A stretch of 64,000 nt of DNA from assembly GCA_944989445.1 (NCBI GenBank), contig CALYLW010000168.1:62001-126000 (forward strand), written 5' to 3'. The stretch comes from Ampullaceana balthica (lineage: Eukaryota; Mollusca; Gastropoda; Lymnaeidae). This document shows, piece after piece, positions 58,601-64,000 of this stretch (its first letter is position 1; each line of letters starts with the position of its first letter). Made by a program: the position numbers and the translations under genes. A model generated the notes under the pieces. The model saw only the letters and a program-made list of their open reading frames with translations. It did not search any database and had not been told where the DNA came from.

Positions 58601-61600
58601 TCCTATCCAAACCATGTCATCAACCATTGCTATTACCTTCAGCGAACATGTCAATAGGTGATGAATATATAATAATTTTCTTTAAATAAGTGGTTAAAGT
58701 TACTCAAAGATGCTGTCTTCTCGTGTCAACAAATAATCTTTTCATTGTGAACATTAGTGTGAATATCGCCCAAGAATTTTGTATATAATTAGATTCACTT
58801 GAAAAAAATTAATTGCAAATTTTATCTCGCTACATCAGTTTTGCGTGTATATACCCCAATGGATGATTTTGACTTACAGTATAATATGAAAATAAAAATC
58901 TAGTTTATGGCAACAAGGAAAGCTGTTGCCTTAAGAAATGTTTTTTGCTTTGACTATATATTTGTACCTCAATTGATAATTATTTGTATTTATTTTTAAA
59001 CATTTATTTATTACAAGTGCAAGAGTCGATAGGCTTATTCTGTATAGTGCACTAAGATTCCAGCAACACTTCTCAGTGTTAACATACTTCTAAATACACA
59101 TGTAACATTAGTGGGTCTCAAATTAAAAAATAGCTAGTTGCAGCTTTGAAATATATTTTTAAACTATTAAAAATGTCACGGTTTGCGCTATTTAGAGCTG
59201 AAATGAATCTTACTAAATATTTTGCCAAGCTGTTTTTCATAAACCCAGCAGGAAGTCATGATAACAGCTAATTGTCCTATCCATTGAAACCAATGAATTA
59301 TTGATGATCATCCTGTCTAAATAAAAGCAAAGATTGAATATCTTGAAAGATATTCATGATATTATTATTGGAATGCTCCAACTATTAAAACCTAAACACC
59401 TTACATCTATCTTCTGTGAAGTAAATAATGGGTGATAAAAATTTGGCATATTATTTATGTATACATTTAAGTTTTGTTATTAGATGAATTCTTTTTTTTG
59501 TTTTGCTAGCCCAGCTTGAGAATCACCCTGTTTGATATTAATTCACAAATGAATATATTTAAACCTGGTTGGGGTCACATTAGGATGATATGCGTACTCC
59601 TGCTTGCAAAGTGTGTCTTTGAGAAAAAAATTGTGATAATATGAAAGAAGTAGTTAAAATTTTGGTGTTGCTCACAGGTGAAAAAAGTTCTGAAAGCGTA
59701 TTGTTGATTACTCATAGAAAGAAGTCTTGCTCTCCAAGTCATAGTTTGATGTTTCACTTAACAGAATCAAATTATAATCACTTTCCATTTGACATTGACC
59801 TGTAAATAATTTTCAGAGACACGATTGAGTGTATTTAACTTAACAGTTTTTTGTTTTTATTTTGTTCTTTAACTGAGATTTTAAACAAGTTGAAAGTCTT
59901 GATGTAAGATTATACATTAATATTTATACTTAAATGTATACTGCATATTTCCATGTATATTTACTTGAACCTCTTTGTATAGCTTTTATCAGGCACTGAC
60001 AATGCCATGTGTTTTTGTGTGTTTGGATTTTTACATGTGATTTGAGGACCTTTGTGTTCTTGATAATTCAATTTGTTTAAAAAGAATATCTATAATAATA
60101 AATCTATGAATTAATAACAAAATGGGGAGATCATTATTTGTATCTAAGAGCAAACTTAAATCCGTTTTGTTTTCAAGCTATGATATTTTTTAAAGTGTTG
60201 TTTCCTTAATTATGCTAAAGAAATGTTTTGATGGTGTCATTGTTATATATCCTTTTGTTGAGATTAGTTGAAATACCTATTATGAAAAGTTTATCTATTC
60301 TGCTATGTTGTGGTTGGACAACTCTTGTGGTATAATGAAAGTATTATTGGATAATTTGGATTTTTGTTCACTGTCCTAATATTACGTATATATATATATA
60401 TGTGGCGAGTGATGTTTTATACTTATCTAAAATTACATGAATATCTAGTAAATGGAGTGATATTTACATTGAGTTAATATTACATGAATGCAGGACACAA
60501 TAATCTTCTGTAAAGAAGGGGCGTCTGTAATGTATAAGATTTTTATTGATGGTGAGTGAAAAAAACACACAATTAATTCAATTATATGCAATCTATATCT
60601 TACAAAAGTTTGATATTTTTTCCACCATAATTGTGGTTACAACCATCAGCTGAGTTGAACTGTCTGCAGCAAGAATTAGAATAAGTTCTGAAGAATTTTG
60701 TGTTACTTTCAGGCTTTTGTAAAAACTGTTTGTAACCTCTCTTCCAATACTAATCTGACATCCTTCAAGCAATTAATGACACAAGAGAAAAAATATTATC
60801 TCCATTTATAATCATACACTTGTTTAAACTTCCCCAAATCCAACAGTACATTTTTTTAAAATGACTTTTATAATATTGTGAAAGTTTACATGGTTACAAC
60901 TTTTAACAACCCTGCTGAGTATGTTGTTGACAATGTGACAACAATAATGAAAAGACTACTAGCCTTGTATGAACAAACTCTTCGGGGTATATTGGTAGCA
61001 TTGTGGTATTGTAGAAGAATGTCTAGTTGTGTTCTGGATGCAATGAATACCATTTGACTTACTCCCTATCCTGTCAATGGGATGAGTTGGATGTTTTCTT
61101 ATATAAAGTAAATGTCAATGAGTTTCCTATCTGTTGTGCATTCCATGGACATAAACTGTATCCCACTTACCTGTATGCACTGAGTTTTCTATATAATCAC
61201 TAGGATTAAGTACTTAACCTAAAAATGAAATGATTTTATACTGGTGTAGAAAGTTATCTTGACATTTCAATGAAATGATGTCACCTCAAATAAACCTTGT
61301 TAGAAAAGCTCGCTGTAATTTAATACACATTTTTCTATTGTTTTACCTACAATAATTGTTTTTGAACATACCAACATACATCAGCACTTAATCATCATGA
61401 TTTAACCATCAAAGACAAAAGCTTTTTTTTTCCATTCACTTAACGATATACAAATTATTATCTAACTTGACTGTACAAGCAGCAAGGCCTGCCATTGATA
61501 CATATCAAAATCACTTAAGTTGTAGCAGTAGCATGTCAAAAGAAAGACTCACATTAAATTTTTTCTTATCTTCTGTGTAAAATTTTAAAACATACGTACT

Positions 61601-62800
61601 TCAAACTAATGTGTCACCTAAAATATTTGTTTTTGAACTTATGATCATAAGTTGTCATCAGCATCTTCAAGTTTAAGAAAAGTTTTATTTTCAAGTTTCA
61701 AATTATGTTTCATACAAATCCAAACCATCTCATATAGTTATAAAACTAATGGGAGTTGTAAAGCTTTTCCATTTGTAGATGTTCAAATGAAGTATGCATT
61801 GCCTCACTTTAATTTTCTTATCATTTGCTCTTACTTTCATTGATTGTATTTCGTTTATCTTGATATAAACTTTTTGTCTTTAGCTAAAAGCTGCTGTTTG
61901 GCAGTTGAAATTATGTTAGTTAATGAGAGTTGACCTCCCCTCCCCCTCCGTCCCCATCCATTACAGTACCATTTATTTATTATTAAATGTATATCATTCT
62001 GAACTGATTGATTGTTGTTGAACTCTCCTTTGGCTATGAAAAGCCTCACCTGTAAAAGTTACAATGTCTTGTCTCTTTTACGGGACGAAGTCCTTTTTAA
62101 TGCCCAATATTTGAAAGATATAATATTTGTTAGATACATCATATGATGAATGTGTCATGAAATTTTAAAAATTTATTTTGATGGTGTGTTAGATATGCTG
62201 TTTTTTGTTGTTTTTTCTTCATAGAAAGAAGAGACCAGATTTTGCCCTTTCACCTACCATTGAAATATTTATTTACTTCTAACTCTAAACATTCTGTTAA
62301 ACAGTGATTAGGAAAACAAATTCTACATTACTATCAAAACCAACAATTATATATATATATCTTTTATCTAACTTTAACTAGTTTGTGGGTTTGTTTGTTT
62401 TCAATTTTTAAAAATAAATTTTACCATTTCAAGTGATCTTAAAGTTGTTTCTGGTACTTGATAAATTACATGCTTAATTGTGACTTCATTTTACCTTATC
62501 CTTCATTGACTTCGCTGGGTAGTTTCCTGAAAAAGATGGGGTTCATCATTCTTTTTTATTCTTACGCTTTTATCGCTCTTATCATATTTTATTTAATGAG
62601 CTGGTGTACAGTTACTGTTTTGAACTTGATAATGTATGACAGCAAGTGTAATGCTCGGATGATCTCGGTAATTCTCTAGTTGGTGATACAATGTGTCAAA
62701 TGCATTACCAAGCTCTCGTTAGCACATACGCTTGATGTTGACGACAGGAGACACTTGACTTCAATGATTCTCTTGTTGATTGGCATCATGGATTATTATT
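55671..62800. other. 3' UTR and/or intergenic AT-rich DNA, no gene recognised
   Basis: Many T- and A-runs and AT microsatellites (60385-60400, 62349-62361). An imperfect ~70-bp duplication lies around 56270-56400 (GGTAGAGCTATGGTAGGTGA versus GTGATAGCTATGATAGGTAA). Open frames are short and lack splice or similarity support. Confidence 0.5.
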
Positions 62801-62935
62801 TTCTGTGGTCAGTGAAGCTGGCTCACATCATGTGGTCAGTTGTAAACTAACACAAGGCCCTACTTGTGAGTTATTGCTTGACAAGGTTTATGATTGTGAT
62901 GGTCAGAGGAGGAACAAAGATGGGTGTACAATTTC

Positions 62936-63007
62936 TCATGACCATATTGTACTGTACAGTGTGATGAGTTGTCATGACCGTATTGTACTGTACAGTGTGA
63001 TGAGATG
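62936..63007 (+). repeat. 36-bp tandem duplication
   Basis: TCATGACCATATTGTACTGT ACAGTGTGATGAGTTG at 62936 is followed at once by a copy at 62972 with two changes. Confidence 0.9.
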
Positions 63008-63180
63008 TGTTTGTTTGTTAGTCACCCGTTTGCAGCACAATTCTTCTGCTATCACCTGTGTTACATTGTCTGCTTTTATCTCTCAATTCCAGTTCGATTT
63101 CAATGGTGTCTTCTCTCTGTTACAAGGTGTTTGCATACAGTTGTATTTTTGTTTGTTGCATTCAAAGTATTGTAAATCGC

Positions 63181-63275
63181 AGACTGGAAAGTGCTCATCA
63201 AGGCCCATGAATACATGCCACCAAATACAGACTGGAAAGTGCTCATCAAGGCCCATGAATACATGCCACCAAATA
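63181..63275 (+). repeat. 48-bp tandem duplication
   Basis: AGACTGGAAAGTGCTCATCA AGGCCCATGAATACATGCCA CCAAATAC at 63181-63228 is repeated without change at 63229-63275. Perfect identity implies a recent event. It is in a non-coding context as far as can be seen. Confidence 0.95.
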
Positions 63276-64000
63276 TTGTCATTACTCATTTTTTTAAAAC
63301 TAATGACATTTTTTTTTAAAAATTTTTGTAAACTGGCTCATTTTTTTAAAGATATCAAGTTTATCATGGTGTTTGTCTGCCAAATTATTCATGACTATCA
63401 TTTTAAGCTAGGCATTTATGTCCTACAGAAAGAGCCACTTCCTTTTATTATTATTATTTATAGAATCATAGTTCATAGTCTTACAAATAAAGTGTAATTA
63501 AACTAAATTTTAAAAGATCTTTATTTTTTTTATTTTTTAAACTGCTGTTTTCTTAACAATGTATTTAATTAAGAATACATTACATAGTTTGCTTACAATA
63601 CATTTTGTGAAATAAGCACACAATTTCAAAGCCCAGTCTGTACGCTGTATTCTGTGAAATATATTCAAAAGACACTACTTTATGTTAAAAAGTGTTACAC
63701 CTTTAAGTTTTTTCCAAATCCATTTTTATCTTGTTCTGTTGACTGAGTGCTGAGTAGCCTCTGGCTTATAACCTCGTAGTTTTGTAGAAAGACAAAAAGA
63801 AAAGATGTACAAACAAAAATACAAATCTTTTTCATTTCAAGATTTTGTATTTGTTTTTATTCCTAATTTTTTGTTTGTTTCGATAAGTTTTTTAATTTGG
63901 GCTGAAGTTGTCCATGAGGGTAGAAGCCAGGAGATGGGACTATGTGCGGATGGGGCGGGTGGTTTTAAAATGGTCAATTCATGGTCTCCGAGAAGTTGAC
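63276..64000. other. Right edge, no gene recognised
   Basis: AT-rich with long T-runs. The last 100 bases are less AT-rich and could belong to a feature outside the window. Confidence 0.4.

Noticed and set aside
62805..63497. 230-codon plus-strand ORF
   Set aside because: It starts at GTG, contains tandem duplications and T-rich hydrophobic filler, and shows no domain.

Overview
The window is animal nuclear DNA. It is AT-rich, its genes are split by introns with canonical GT/AG borders, and transposon remnants are dense. The mix (several hAT families, a Helitron with an internal array, tRNA-like SINE pieces, a non-LTR RT tail) fits an invertebrate, most likely a lophotrochozoan such as a gastropod mollusc. 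That placement is an inference from repeat style and protein divergence, not a proof.

Two protein-coding genes can be supported. (1) On the minus strand, 274-5917, five coding exons with matching splice phases encode the N-terminal ~216 residues of a polytopic membrane protein. I do not recognise the family, and the 3' part lies beyond the left edge. (2) On the plus strand, 18382-55171, five exons whose phases match exactly encode a 778-residue homologue of AEBP2 (Drosophila jing), a PRC2 accessory subunit. It has a disordered Ser-rich N-terminus, three clustered C2H2 fingers, a basic KR-type stretch and the conserved C-terminal domain that begins at an FFD motif. The two genes are divergent.

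Layout: 1-5.9 kb is gene 1, with a 1.64 kb broken ZBED-type hAT copy and a SINE-like copy in its fourth intron. 6.0-14.2 kb is a nest of transposons: an outer hAT (8-bp TSD with one mismatch) holds a CGTCA-rich TIR element, a 4.2 kb Helitron that itself carries a 1.4 kb TIR element and a ~315-bp tandem array, and a second hAT-type element that in turn carries another repeat. 14.2-18.3 kb holds LINE, Helitron-like, MITE and tRNA-Val-like debris and ends at the AEBP2 first exon. 18.7-49.5 kb is one giant first intron with further hAT elements, two minisatellites, a ~450 bp foldback, and a CpG-richer block at about 40.3-41.2 kb that looks like an internal promoter. 49.5-55.2 kb holds the remaining AEBP2 exons. 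55.2-64 kb is 3' UTR and/or intergenic AT-rich sequence with no recognisable gene.

No operon, CRISPR array, prokaryotic gene cluster or clearly new multi-gene system is present. The most interesting signals are the probable internal AEBP2 promoter (with four copies of a near-palindromic GGYKAATTMRCC motif around it and a strong in-frame Kozak ATG as first ATG of exon 2), the nested transposon block, the Helitron internal array, and the intronic foldback.
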